A DNA stretch of 22,127 bases from CBFDBF01 sp050287965 (GTDB taxonomy: Bacteria; Pseudomonadota; Gammaproteobacteria; Chromatiales; Chromatiaceae), in NCBI GenBank assembly GCA_050287965.1, contig JBNKCX010000048.1, forward strand, positions 1 through 22,127. The letters run 5' to 3'. The notes under the pieces were generated by a model that saw nothing but the letters and a program-made list of their open reading frames with translations, did no database searches and was not told the origin of the DNA. Positions 1 to 7,579 of the stretch are shown here, one piece after another. The translations under genes were made by a program, and so were the position numbers. Position 1 is the first letter of the stretch. The number at the start of each line of letters is the position of its first letter.

Positions 1-80
1 AGGACTGTTGACGGATCCTGGCCGTCCAGGAGTTCATCCAGGAGTTCGGCGCTAAACGCCGGGGTTTTCTTCTTTGCCAT
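1..80 (-). CDS. IS256-family transposase, N-terminal fragment (window edge)
   Basis: Reading the minus strand from 80 gives a protein starting MAKKKTPAFSAELLDELLDG and running off the window edge after about 26 residues. This is the characteristic start of IS256-family (mutator-type DDE) transposases. A strong ribosome binding site (AAGGAGGG) lies just upstream of the ATG. Only the N-terminus is in the window, so catalytic residues cannot be checked. The family assignment rests on the N-terminal motif plus the matching terminal inverted repeat at about 114-141. Confidence 0.85.
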   Translation of the reverse strand, partial: MAKKKTPAFSAELLDELLDGQDPSTV

Positions 81-113
81 ACTTGTTCCCTCCTTTTCGA
101 GGTATAGTATGGC

Positions 114-141
114 TCACAAACACAAAATTCCTGACAGGCTC
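114..141. mobile_element. Terminal inverted repeat of the IS256-family element
   Basis: The sequence CACAAAATTCCTGACAGGCTC matches, as the inner-to-outer reading, the usual IS256-family terminus (outermost GAGC.TGTCA.GAATTTTGTGT). It lies about 35-60 bp upstream of the transposase start, as expected for the element's left end. The element boundary is therefore near 141. The first bases outside it (142-149, CGCGTTAT) would be one copy of the target duplication, but the other copy is outside the window. Confidence 0.7.
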
Positions 142-1157
142 GCGTTATCTATCCTCCGCACATCCTGCTCGTTCAAGCCCAGCTCCCCGGCAAAGCCCAA
201 CGTAATTTCTGCGGTATCGCTATAATATTTCAGCAAAGCTTCTTTCGTCTCCTTGTCATTCATAACCGCTGGGTCCATTTGGGCCCCCACGAGAAGCATT
301 GTTCGTGCTCCCTGGGCCCAGGACATACACATATACATTAGAGCTTCTGTATCTGCCTTGGCGAAGGTCTCGCGCACGTGCGCTAGAAGCTCAGATCTCC
401 TATGGGTCTCGGCTAGCTGCGTTGTCTCTTCTACTGCAGCGGCAAGCGCATTCCCCTGCGGCGCCATGCGTTTTGCCTCCTGGGGTCCCTCGGTAGCCAT
501 GCATTCCACCGTCTGAGGTAGGCCTCCATACAGCGTGTACAGCCCAGGGAGTTGCGATGCATATAAGTACGCTATTCCAACAAGTACATCCTGACCATTG
601 TGCGCGGATGGAGTATTGCGATGCGGCTTTACCTGATCACACGCCTGTTCATGAGGTGTGCCGGACACGTCGAGTGAGGGTGTTGGTATGGTTGTCTCTG
701 ATTCTGACTGCATGCCGGTCTTGGTCGGAGGGGCAATATCCGGAGCTTGATCCGGGTACACATTCTGCGCTTTGCATTCATGACAAATCCATACTCTCTT
801 TTGATTTGCCTTGAGCGACATAACGACGGACTGCAATGCGTCTGCTGATTGTGCTAGAACTGAGGGGCGTCGATTAGCCGGGATACTGGATGAGTGGGAG
901 ACTAGGTCCTTCTTCACGATGGGCTCTGAATCTGATGAGGTAATAGAGACTGCGTTATTTAGTAGTTCCTTTGTCATTTCCATGGTAATAAGTACGGAAT
1001 CACTCCCAATGATATAGCGTGCGCCACAGTCGCTGCAGCATAGTTGGAGAGAGGAATCACTGTCTTGCTCGATTATTGGATGGCCAGTTTGTGGAGCATT
1101 GCTGTCTCTGTCCTTGGAACTAGAAAATTTCCTGATAAGTTCTTTCAGCCAAGTCAT
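114..1157 (-). CDS. Uncharacterised split zinc-ribbon protein, 3' end truncated by the IS256-type element
   Basis: I do not recognise the family. The frame is 347 codons and starts at an ATG with a good ribosome binding site (GGAGGA, about 4 nt upstream). The N-terminal part has a Cys cluster (CCSDC, residues 40-44) and a second CxxC (CHEC, 125-128), together resembling a split zinc ribbon interrupted by a polar, Ser-rich insert. The C-terminal third is helical, with no signal peptide or convincing membrane segment. The last eight residues (SLSGILCL) and the stop codon are encoded inside the IS terminal repeat, so the native reading frame breaks at about 141 and the true C-terminus is lost. 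The remaining protein may or may not be functional. The coding sequence is less GC-rich than the mqn operon to its right. Confidence 0.6.
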   Translation of the reverse strand: MTWLKELIRKFSSSKDRDSNAPQTGHPIIEQDSDSSLQLCCSDCGARYIIGSDSVLITMEMTKELLNNAVSITSSDSEPIVKKDLVSHSSSIPANRRPSVLAQSADALQSVVMSLKANQKRVWICHECKAQNVYPDQAPDIAPPTKTGMQSESETTIPTPSLDVSGTPHEQACDQVKPHRNTPSAHNGQDVLVGIAYLYASQLPGLYTLYGGLPQTVECMATEGPQEAKRMAPQGNALAAAVEETTQLAETHRRSELLAHVRETFAKADTEALMYMCMSWAQGARTMLLVGAQMDPAVMNDKETKEALLKYYSDTAEITLGFAGELGLNEQDVRRIDNASLSGILCL

Positions 1158-1554
1158 TTTGTCCTCCAGATATTGGAATAAGTGGGATTAGAAGAAACTT
1201 TGCCTATGCCAAGTCTCATCTGGTCCCACTTGATTACAAACTGCCGACCGGAGTTCAGGCGGCAACCGGGCCATACGCATTCTCGGCCACTTAACATTCT
1301 AAGTAGATAGAAACTCGCAAAGATAATCACGAATTGCCATTGGATGGATTGCGATTTGCAGCATCTGAAAACAGGCAATTTTCATATATCCCCGGAAAGG
1401 AGAGGCCGCTGAGATGCAGCCTTCCCGCTGCGGTGTTTTCGTTGTTTCCGTGTGGTCAATAAATTAACAGAAAAACGTTGTGATTTGCGAGGTTTTTCTT
1501 CCTTTGAGGATGGGGGAATGCCGCGGTTCGCAATCTGGCCAGGGCCTGATTATT
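1158..1554. other. Non-coding spacer, nothing recognisable
   Basis: About 400 bp between the truncated zinc-ribbon gene and the repeat at 1555. A 74-codon minus-strand frame (1154-1378) starts at TTG without a ribosome binding site and is not convincing. No RNA gene or clear terminator was found. Confidence 0.4.
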
Positions 1555-1634
1555 ACCGCAGAGGGCGCGGAGAATGCAGAGAACGCTGTTCGCCCGGTTT
1601 TAAGACTCTCCGTGGCTTCTGTGTCCTCCGTGGT
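1555..1634. repeat. Imperfect long inverted repeat (CGCAGAG/CCGTGG type)
   Basis: Two 28-nt arms, 1555-1582 (ACCGCAGAGGGCGCGGAG...) and 1607-1634 (...CTTCTGTGTCCTCCGTGGT), are inverted copies separated by 24 bp. About 16 positions are identical and most differences are transitions, so a transcript could still fold using G-U pairs. It lies just downstream of the arsM stop and may act as that gene's transcript end, although no U-run follows. The motif resembles a type of intergenic repeat common in bacterial genomes. Confidence 0.55.
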
Positions 1635-1661
1635 GAAGATTTTTATCGAATAAATCCCGGG

Positions 1662-2705
1662 CTAACAACAGGCCCCGCTGGTGTCGTCGCCGTTGTCTTC
1701 CTGATCGAACGGCAGGCCGCCGCCGCAGCCGGCGAAGATGCCGTAGTGGCGGCTGAAGTCACCGATGAAATCAAAATGAGGTTGGAAGCGGCTGCCGTGC
1801 AGCATACGCCAGGTGTTGCCGCATACCGGGAACACCCGGCCGGTCTCGATCCGGTGATGCTTGTCCAGCAGGAAGCTGTCCTTATGCCGGGGGATGGAGC
1901 CGCGATAGATCACCGCCTGGCCGTAGTCTTCACAGTCGCTCTCCAGGCCGTCCAGTTTGAACAGGCGGTAGGTGGCGGAGAAGAAGCGGATATTGCCGGT
2001 GCGTTCGGCCAGTTCCGGATCGTCGACGGTGAGGGGGCGGTCCTCCACCAGGCGGGGATCGCCGAAGCCGTTACGCCGGGCGACGCTGAGGAAGTCGTTC
2101 CAGTACAGTGCGCCACCCAGGCATTCACCGTAGAGCACCGGGTCGTTGCGCACCGCTTCCGGTACCCGCCGGTCGGCATAGACGTCGGAGAAGTAGATTT
2201 CGCCGCCGGGCTTGAGCAGACGGTGTGCGCCGGCCAGTACTCTGTCCTTGTCCGGAGAGAGGTTGATAACGCAGTTGGAGACGATGACGTCGAAGCTGCC
2301 AGGTTCAAGATCCAGTTCGTCCAGACGTTCAATGTAGCCGCGCAGAAAACGCACATTGCCGAAGCCGAACACGCCCTGGTGATATTCGCGGAACCCTTCC
2401 GCCAGACTGAGCTGCTCCTTGGTCATGTCGACACCCACCACCTCGCCGGTCGGGCCCACCAGTTGCGACAATAGGTAGACGTCACGTCCGGAGCCGCAGC
2501 CGAGGTCGAGTACCCGGCAACCCTCCAGCAGCGGCGGGCAGACCAGTCCGCAACCGTAGTAACGGGCCAGTACGTCGGGATGAACGTTGGCCAGCAACGG
2601 TTTCAGCCATTCGGGGGTCTCGCCGGCGTCACAGCAGGCGGAGGTCTTCAGGTCATCCGTATGTTGCAGTTGGCGGCCGTAGTAGTCCTGGACAATCTCA
2701 TGCAT
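1662..2705 (-). CDS. arsM: Arsenite S-adenosylmethionine methyltransferase (ArsM)
   Basis: 347 aa. Catalyses stepwise methylation of trivalent arsenic using SAM in the cytoplasm. The Rossmann SAM site is clear: VLDLGCGSGRD (65-75), then GVDMT (91-95). The cysteines typical of ArsM are present: a CC pair at 24-25, C145 in SNCVINLSPDK, and C195 in YGECLGGALYW. The C-terminus ends in a further CC pair (346-347). The start at 2705 is preferred over an upstream in-frame start because it follows AAGGAGAG at good spacing and lies 14 nt after the preceding oxidoreductase stop, implying co-transcription. No arsR, arsC or arsenite efflux gene is visible nearby. An alternative is a general class I methyltransferase, but the Cys pattern argues for arsenite. 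Confidence 0.82.
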   Translation of the reverse strand: MHEIVQDYYGRQLQHTDDLKTSACCDAGETPEWLKPLLANVHPDVLARYYGCGLVCPPLLEGCRVLDLGCGSGRDVYLLSQLVGPTGEVVGVDMTKEQLSLAEGFREYHQGVFGFGNVRFLRGYIERLDELDLEPGSFDVIVSNCVINLSPDKDRVLAGAHRLLKPGGEIYFSDVYADRRVPEAVRNDPVLYGECLGGALYWNDFLSVARRNGFGDPRLVEDRPLTVDDPELAERTGNIRFFSATYRLFKLDGLESDCEDYGQAVIYRGSIPRHKDSFLLDKHHRIETGRVFPVCGNTWRMLHGSRFQPHFDFIGDFSRHYGIFAGCGGGLPFDQEDNGDDTSGACC

Positions 2706-2719
2706 GTTATTACCTCTCC

Positions 2720-4855
2720 TTAACCTCGCATCCAGCCATGATACCGCTCTACCCAGCGTAGCAGACCCTCCGGTGCGTGGGCCCGCTTCCACTCCCCGGC
2801 GGCGTACTTGTTCGCCTCCGCCAGGGTGGGATAGATATGGATGGTGCTCAGGATCTTATTCAGTCCCAGACCGTGGCGCATGGCAAGTACATATTCGGTG
2901 ATCAGATCGCCGGCGTGTTCGCCCACGATGGTCACCCCAAGGATCTTGTCCTTACCCGGCACCGTCAGCACCTTCACCAGGCCGTGGGCCTCTTCATCGG
3001 CGATGGCGCGGTCCAGGTCGTCGATGCCGTAGGTGGTCACCTCGTAGGGTATGTTTTTCGCCTTGGCGTCCTGTTCGTTGAGGCCGACCCGGGCCACCTC
3101 CGGGTCGGTGAAGGTGGACCAGGGGATGACCGAGTAGTCGGCGCGGAAGCGCTTGAAGCGGCCGAACAGGGCGTTGACCGAGGCATACCAGGCCTGGTGG
3201 CCCGCGGCGTGGGTGAACTGATAGGGGCCGGCCACGTCACCGCAGGCGTAGATGTTGGGGTAGTTGGTCTGCAGGTAGTCGTTGACCTCGATGGTGCCGT
3301 TGGGGTTCAGCGGGACACCCAGCTCCTCCAGGCCGAAGCCCCGGCTGTTGGCGGCCCGTCCTACGGCGATCAGGACCTCGTCGAACTCCACCCGCACCTC
3401 TTCCTCGCCCCGTTCGCAGATCAGAATCTTGCGGCCCTCTTCGGTGATGAACTCTTTTGCCCGATGACCGGTCAGCAGGTTGACACCTTCCGCCCGGAAA
3501 CGCTCCTGCACCCGTTCCGATATCTCCGGGTCCTCCCGAACCATGATGCGATCGCCGAGTTCCACCTGGGTGACCTTGCAGCCCAGGCGGTTGAAGGCCT
3601 GGGTCAGTTCGCAGCCGATGGGGCCGCCCCCCAGCACCAGCAGCCGTTCCGGCCTTTGCCGCAGATTCCACACGGTGTCCGAGGTGAGATAGCCGATCTC
3701 ATTCGCGCCCGGGATGGGCGGTACCGCCGGCCGCGCCCCGGTGGCGATGACGATGTTGCGGGTGGTGAGGCGGTTGCCGTTCACCTCCACGTCATAGGGC
3801 GAGCGGATATAGGCCTCGCCCTGGAGGCATTCCACCCCCAGGTCGGTATAGCGCTCCACCGAGTCGTGGGGCTCCACCGCCCGAATCACCCGCTGCACCC
3901 GTTCCATCACCTTGGCGAAGTCGTAATCCACGCTGGCCGAGTTCATGCCCAGTTCCGGGGCGCGTTTGATGTGGGAGAGAAATTTCGCCGAGCGGATGAG
4001 CGCCTTGGAGGGTACGCAGCCGGTATTCAGGCAGTCCCCACCCATTTTGTGTTTTTCGATCAGGGTGACCTTGGACTTGACCGCCGCTGCGATATAAGAG
4101 GTCACCAGCCCGGCGGCCCCGGCACCGATAACGATCAGGTTACGGTCGAAGTGTTTGGGCCGGGGGTATTTGCGCAGCAGTTTGCGGGCCTTGATGTATT
4201 CGATGGCCTTGCGTGCGATCAGAGGAAACAGGCCGAGCAGGACGAAAGAGGCGATCAGGCCGGGAGAGAGGATGCCGCTTGCGGACTCGATCGCTGCCAG
4301 CTGCGTGCCCGCGTTCACGTAGACCAGGGTCCCCGCCAGCATGCCTACCTGGCTGACCAGATAGAAGGTGAGCGTACGCATGGGTGTCAGGCCCATCACC
4401 AGGTTGATGATGAAAAAGGGGAACAGCGGCACCAGGCGCAGGGTGAAGAGATAAAAGGCGCCGTCTTTTTCAATGCCGCGGTTGATGTTGTTGAGGTGAT
4501 CGCCGAATTTCTCCTGCACCGTATCCCGCAGCAGATAGCGGGCGATCAGGAAAGCCAGGGTGGCGCCGATGGTGGAGGCGAAGGAGATGATGACGGTTCC
4601 CGTCGCCAGACCGAAGATCGCCCCGCCGGCCAGGGTCATTACCGTCGCCCCCGGAAGGGAGAGGGCGGTGACCACCACGTAGATGGCGAAATAGATCAGG
4701 ACGGTGGTCCAGAAGTGAGCCCGGTAATAGGCCTCGATGCTGGCCTGCTGTGATTTGATGTACTGCAGGTCGAGATACTGTCCCAGGTCAAAGGCAAAGA
4801 ACAGGTAAATCAGGACGGCTATGGCCAGGAGCAGCAGAATCTTTTTTGTTTTCAT
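2720..4855 (-). CDS. TVP38/TMEM64 membrane domain fused to a MerA-like FAD disulfide oxidoreductase
   Basis: 711 aa with two parts. Residues 1-230 are an integral membrane TVP38/TMEM64 (SNARE-associated/DedA-like) domain: a first TM at about 6-22, further hydrophobic segments around 50-108 and 133-215, and the conserved region with FTLRLVPLFPFF. Residues 238-711 are a class I pyridine nucleotide-disulfide oxidoreductase: FAD fold GAGAAG (244-249), redox-active CLNTGC (C275, C280), a second dinucleotide fold VLGGGPIGCE, an ACGDVAG FAD motif, and a C-terminal YPTLAEAN dimer-interface motif. The N-terminal heavy-metal-binding domain and C-terminal Cys pair of true mercuric reductase are absent, so the substrate is unknown. 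The gene is followed after 14 nt by arsM, which suggests a membrane-anchored redox step linked to metal(loid) or thiol handling; that link is inference. Confidence 0.85.
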   Translation of the reverse strand: MKTKKILLLLAIAVLIYLFFAFDLGQYLDLQYIKSQQASIEAYYRAHFWTTVLIYFAIYVVVTALSLPGATVMTLAGGAIFGLATGTVIISFASTIGATLAFLIARYLLRDTVQEKFGDHLNNINRGIEKDGAFYLFTLRLVPLFPFFIINLVMGLTPMRTLTFYLVSQVGMLAGTLVYVNAGTQLAAIESASGILSPGLIASFVLLGLFPLIARKAIEYIKARKLLRKYPRPKHFDRNLIVIGAGAAGLVTSYIAAAVKSKVTLIEKHKMGGDCLNTGCVPSKALIRSAKFLSHIKRAPELGMNSASVDYDFAKVMERVQRVIRAVEPHDSVERYTDLGVECLQGEAYIRSPYDVEVNGNRLTTRNIVIATGARPAVPPIPGANEIGYLTSDTVWNLRQRPERLLVLGGGPIGCELTQAFNRLGCKVTQVELGDRIMVREDPEISERVQERFRAEGVNLLTGHRAKEFITEEGRKILICERGEEEVRVEFDEVLIAVGRAANSRGFGLEELGVPLNPNGTIEVNDYLQTNYPNIYACGDVAGPYQFTHAAGHQAWYASVNALFGRFKRFRADYSVIPWSTFTDPEVARVGLNEQDAKAKNIPYEVTTYGIDDLDRAIADEEAHGLVKVLTVPGKDKILGVTIVGEHAGDLITEYVLAMRHGLGLNKILSTIHIYPTLAEANKYAAGEWKRAHAPEGLLRWVERYHGWMRG

Positions 4856-5002
4856 AACTGATTTTCCCGAAAGGGTTGTATGTTTTTCACGCCGTTGCGT
4901 TGAAGTTGTCGGTGCTTTGCTAAATGTATACGTGGCTAAAACGGTTTCGGATGCATCCGGGTTCGGCTTGCCGGTAACGGATCGGCGGTCATGTTCTCGC
5001 TC

Positions 5003-5635
5003 TCATTGAAAGGAGATATCCCCGTACCAGGCGACCGCATCACTTCCGGTGTCGTCGGTATCGGTCATGATGGCCACTGCATTAACCGTAGCAACATCGA
5101 CACCGAAATACTTCACGAAATCATCACGAATGTTTCGCGAATAACTGCACCACTCCCCGGCATGGGAAAGGCCGGACTCGATTACCACTACGTGGACGTT
5201 TTCCGTGTAGGGGCTCGGCCAGTGAGCGCCCACCGGCGCGTTGCTGCTCCAGACATAATTGATGGAGAGCGTTTTCCAGAACGCCATCCCGCCCTTGGCG
5301 ATGACAAAGACCCGGGAGACATAATCGTCTCCCTCTTTGACCTGTTCGTCGGGTGTTGCAAGGGGTGCGTCAACCCGCCATGACCAGCTTAACTCCGGCG
5401 TCTGTTTCAGATCGATCTCGGTTTCATAGATCAGGCCGGATGCGGTGCCGTGGCTTTCGGAGCGCACAACCGGGGCCGTAGTCTGCCAGGTGATCTCGTA
5501 GTCGGTTTCTCCCTTGAAGACTTCCGCTTTCCAGCCCCGGAGGCCGTCTCTGGAAAACGCCGGTACCGGGGACGCCGCCTGAACGCTCCCGAGACAGGCT
5601 AGAAGGATGGAGAAAAGGATTGGACGCATACTCAT
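5003..5635 (-). CDS. DUF3047 family exported protein
   Basis: 210 aa. Residues 1-20 form a typical Sec signal peptide (hydrophobic ILFSILLACLGSVQA, then Ala). The mature part has features of DUF3047: a WSWRV strand, GDDYVSRVFVIA, NYVWSS and a C-terminal DTDDTGSDAVAWYGDI block, suggesting a beta-sandwich, carbohydrate-binding-like fold. No enzymatic function is established for the family. It lies 47 nt downstream of mqnC and 147 nt upstream of the TVP38 fusion gene, so it may be the last cistron of the mqn transcript. No clear ribosome binding site separates ATG 5635 from the alternative ATG two codons later. Confidence 0.75.
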   Translation of the reverse strand: MSMRPILFSILLACLGSVQAASPVPAFSRDGLRGWKAEVFKGETDYEITWQTTAPVVRSESHGTASGLIYETEIDLKQTPELSWSWRVDAPLATPDEQVKEGDDYVSRVFVIAKGGMAFWKTLSINYVWSSNAPVGAHWPSPYTENVHVVVIESGLSHAGEWCSYSRNIRDDFVKYFGVDVATVNAVAIMTDTDDTGSDAVAWYGDISFQ

Positions 5636-5682
5636 GTTCGATTCTGTTGCTGCTCAGTGACTATATAGAGTAAGGCGGTGTT

Positions 5683-6771
5683 TCAACGGGCACCGGCGGG
5701 CTGCTGATATTGCTCCACCACCCGGTAGAAGGAGTCTCTTCTGGCCGGGACGAAACCCATACCCCGGATGGAGTCCCTTACCTCACGCTCGGTAATTCTC
5801 GGTGCGTGACCGGCCTCGTCCAGAACGTTTTCCTCAAACAGCAGGCCGCCGTAGTCATTGGCGCCCGCCAGCAGTCCCAGCAAACCGGTCTCCTTGTCTT
5901 CACTGAACCAGGAGGACTGGATGTTCTCGAAGTTGTCCAGCAGCAGGCGGGCGACCGCGATGATGCGCAGATACTGTTGTGACGGCGCCGGTTGTTCGAT
6001 ACGTCCCGCCAGGGGGGTCTCACCCGGCTTGAACGACCAGGGGATGAATGACTGGAAGCCCCCGGTCCGGTCCTGCAGTTCTCGCAGCGCCAGCAGGTGG
6101 TCGATAATCTCCTCCGCCGTCTCCAGATGGCCGTACATCAACGTGGCCGTGGTCTTGAAGCCGATCTCGTGGGCCTCCCGCGTGACCTCGAGCCATTGCC
6201 GCGAACTGCATTTTTTCGGGGCGATCAGTTTGCGCACCCGGTCCGACAGTACCTCCGCCCCGGCGCCGGGAATGGTGCGGATACCCTCTTCCCACAGGCA
6301 TTCCAGTATGCTGCGAACGGTTCTGTTTTCCCGCTGCGCCAGGAAATCGATCTCGGAGGGGGAGAACGGATGAATATGTACGCCGGGTGCGCTGTTTTTA
6401 ATGGCGCGGATATAGGCGATCCAGGTCGCCAGATCGATGCCGGGATGGTGTCCTCCCTGCAACAGCACGGTGGTCACGCCGGCCGCTACGGCCCGCGCCA
6501 CCTTTTCCGCCAGCTGATCAGGTTCCAGGGTGTAGGATTCCGGGTGACCCTCCGCGCGCCAGAAGGCGCAAAAGCGGCAGGCGGTGATACAGACGTTGGT
6601 GAAATTCGGATTGGTGTCGCGGACGAAGGTTACCTGCCCGGAGGGATGCCGGCGCAACCGGGCGCGGTTGGCGTAATGCATCAATTCCCCGAGGGGGTAG
6701 TCCCGCAGCAACCGGATGCCGTGTTCCCGCGACAAGCGCGTGCCGGCCTGAAGTGTCGCCGAGAGGGTCAC
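5683..6771 (-). CDS. mqnC: Dehypoxanthine futalosine cyclase MqnC (radical SAM)
   Basis: 362 aa. Converts dehypoxanthine futalosine to cyclic dehypoxanthine futalosine in the futalosine branch of menaquinone synthesis. The [4Fe-4S] radical SAM motif is CITACRFC (C61, C65, C68). Other family landmarks are LLQGGHHPG (about 103-111), the HPFSPSEI block, PGAGAEVLSDRVR and DRTGGFQSFIPW. Length is normal. The GTG start overlaps the mqnA stop by 4 nt (GTGA) and follows GGGAGGTG, supporting that start and translational coupling. It is paralogous to the MqnE half of the fused gene upstream in the same operon, but the Cys spacing context and PWSFKPG identify it as MqnC. Confidence 0.93.
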   Translation of the reverse strand: MTLSATLQAGTRLSREHGIRLLRDYPLGELMHYANRARLRRHPSGQVTFVRDTNPNFTNVCITACRFCAFWRAEGHPESYTLEPDQLAEKVARAVAAGVTTVLLQGGHHPGIDLATWIAYIRAIKNSAPGVHIHPFSPSEIDFLAQRENRTVRSILECLWEEGIRTIPGAGAEVLSDRVRKLIAPKKCSSRQWLEVTREAHEIGFKTTATLMYGHLETAEEIIDHLLALRELQDRTGGFQSFIPWSFKPGETPLAGRIEQPAPSQQYLRIIAVARLLLDNFENIQSSWFSEDKETGLLGLLAGANDYGGLLFEENVLDEAGHAPRITEREVRDSIRGMGFVPARRDSFYRVVEQYQQPAGAR

Positions 6772-7574
6772 TGTTCACCTCCCAGAACCTTTTCGGGAGC
6801 GGCGAACGGAAAGGGCGGGTTCCGCAGGTAGCGGGCCGTCTCGCTTTCGAACAGCCGCTGGCCCTGTTGGTGTCGCACGCCGACGCGGTATTCAATCTTC
6901 TGCAGATAGGCGCGGACCGCCGCCGGGGACATCATTGACTGCCGGGCGCCGTCGCTGAGGGCCGCCTCAATCAATTGCCGGCGTTTCTGATCGCAGTCGG
7001 CCAGCCATTGCAATATGGATTCGCGCAAAGAGTCCGGTGCGTCCCGGTTGATCACCCAGCGTGCGAAGACAAAGGGCAGTTGATGCTGCTGTTGCCAGGC
7101 ACCGGCAAGATCGACCACGTAAGGGGCGGACGATTGGTGCAGGCGATGGAGTGCACGGTCGCCGATGAGCAGTTCCCCATCGGGCTCGTCCCCGGCATCG
7201 GCGATCTGCGGCAGCTGATCGAAACCGTTGGCATAACCCAGCAGCAGGGCCAGGAGTTTTACCGAGGTGGCCGTCTCCTCGGTTACGGCGATCCGGTGTT
7301 CCGGCCGGTAACTGTTGAACGGGCGTTTGGAGAAAAACAGTACGCTGCCCACCACGCCGTCCGCGGTGATTCCCCATGGACCCAGCGGATGGACCAGTTC
7401 CTGTATTGCCGGCAGTCCGCCCACCGGTACCACCGCGGCGGCGATCTCCCCCGACGCAACCGCTTCTACGGTGCTGCGCGGATCGAGCAGGTACAACTCG
7501 CATCCCCGCGGTGCCTCGCTCATCTGCAGCGGCAACATATTCAAGTAGGGGACAATGGCGATCTTATGTTTCAT
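6768..7574 (-). CDS. mqnA: Chorismate dehydratase MqnA
   Basis: 268 aa. Dehydrates chorismate to 3-enolpyruvylbenzoate, the first committed step of the futalosine pathway. The fold is a periplasmic-binding-protein-like (VarR/MqnA-MqnD) domain. Landmarks are YLNMLPL near the N-terminus, a segment around ASGEIAAAVVPVGGL, the LFFSKRP strand, TSVKLLALLLGY, ELLIGDRAL and DLAGAWQQQ. It begins 5 nt after the mqnB-mqnE stop and overlaps mqnC by 4 nt at its end. No signal peptide is present, as expected for a cytoplasmic enzyme. Confidence 0.93.
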   Translation of the reverse strand: MKHKIAIVPYLNMLPLQMSEAPRGCELYLLDPRSTVEAVASGEIAAAVVPVGGLPAIQELVHPLGPWGITADGVVGSVLFFSKRPFNSYRPEHRIAVTEETATSVKLLALLLGYANGFDQLPQIADAGDEPDGELLIGDRALHRLHQSSAPYVVDLAGAWQQQHQLPFVFARWVINRDAPDSLRESILQWLADCDQKRRQLIEAALSDGARQSMMSPAAVRAYLQKIEYRVGVRHQQGQRLFESETARYLRNPPFPFAAPEKVLGGEQ

Positions 7575-7579
7575 GGTAC

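Noticed and set aside
1154..1378. 74-codon minus-strand frame overlapping the zinc-ribbon start by ATGA
   Set aside because: TTG start with no ribosome binding site, odd composition and no recognisable domain; the 4-nt overlap alone is weak evidence.
1452..2474. 340-codon plus-strand frame
   Set aside because: Antisense to arsM, whose motifs are unmistakable; the frame is a shadow in GC-rich DNA.
2777..4753. 658-codon plus-strand frame
   Set aside because: Antisense to the TVP38-oxidoreductase fusion; rich in Gly/Asp/His with no domain.
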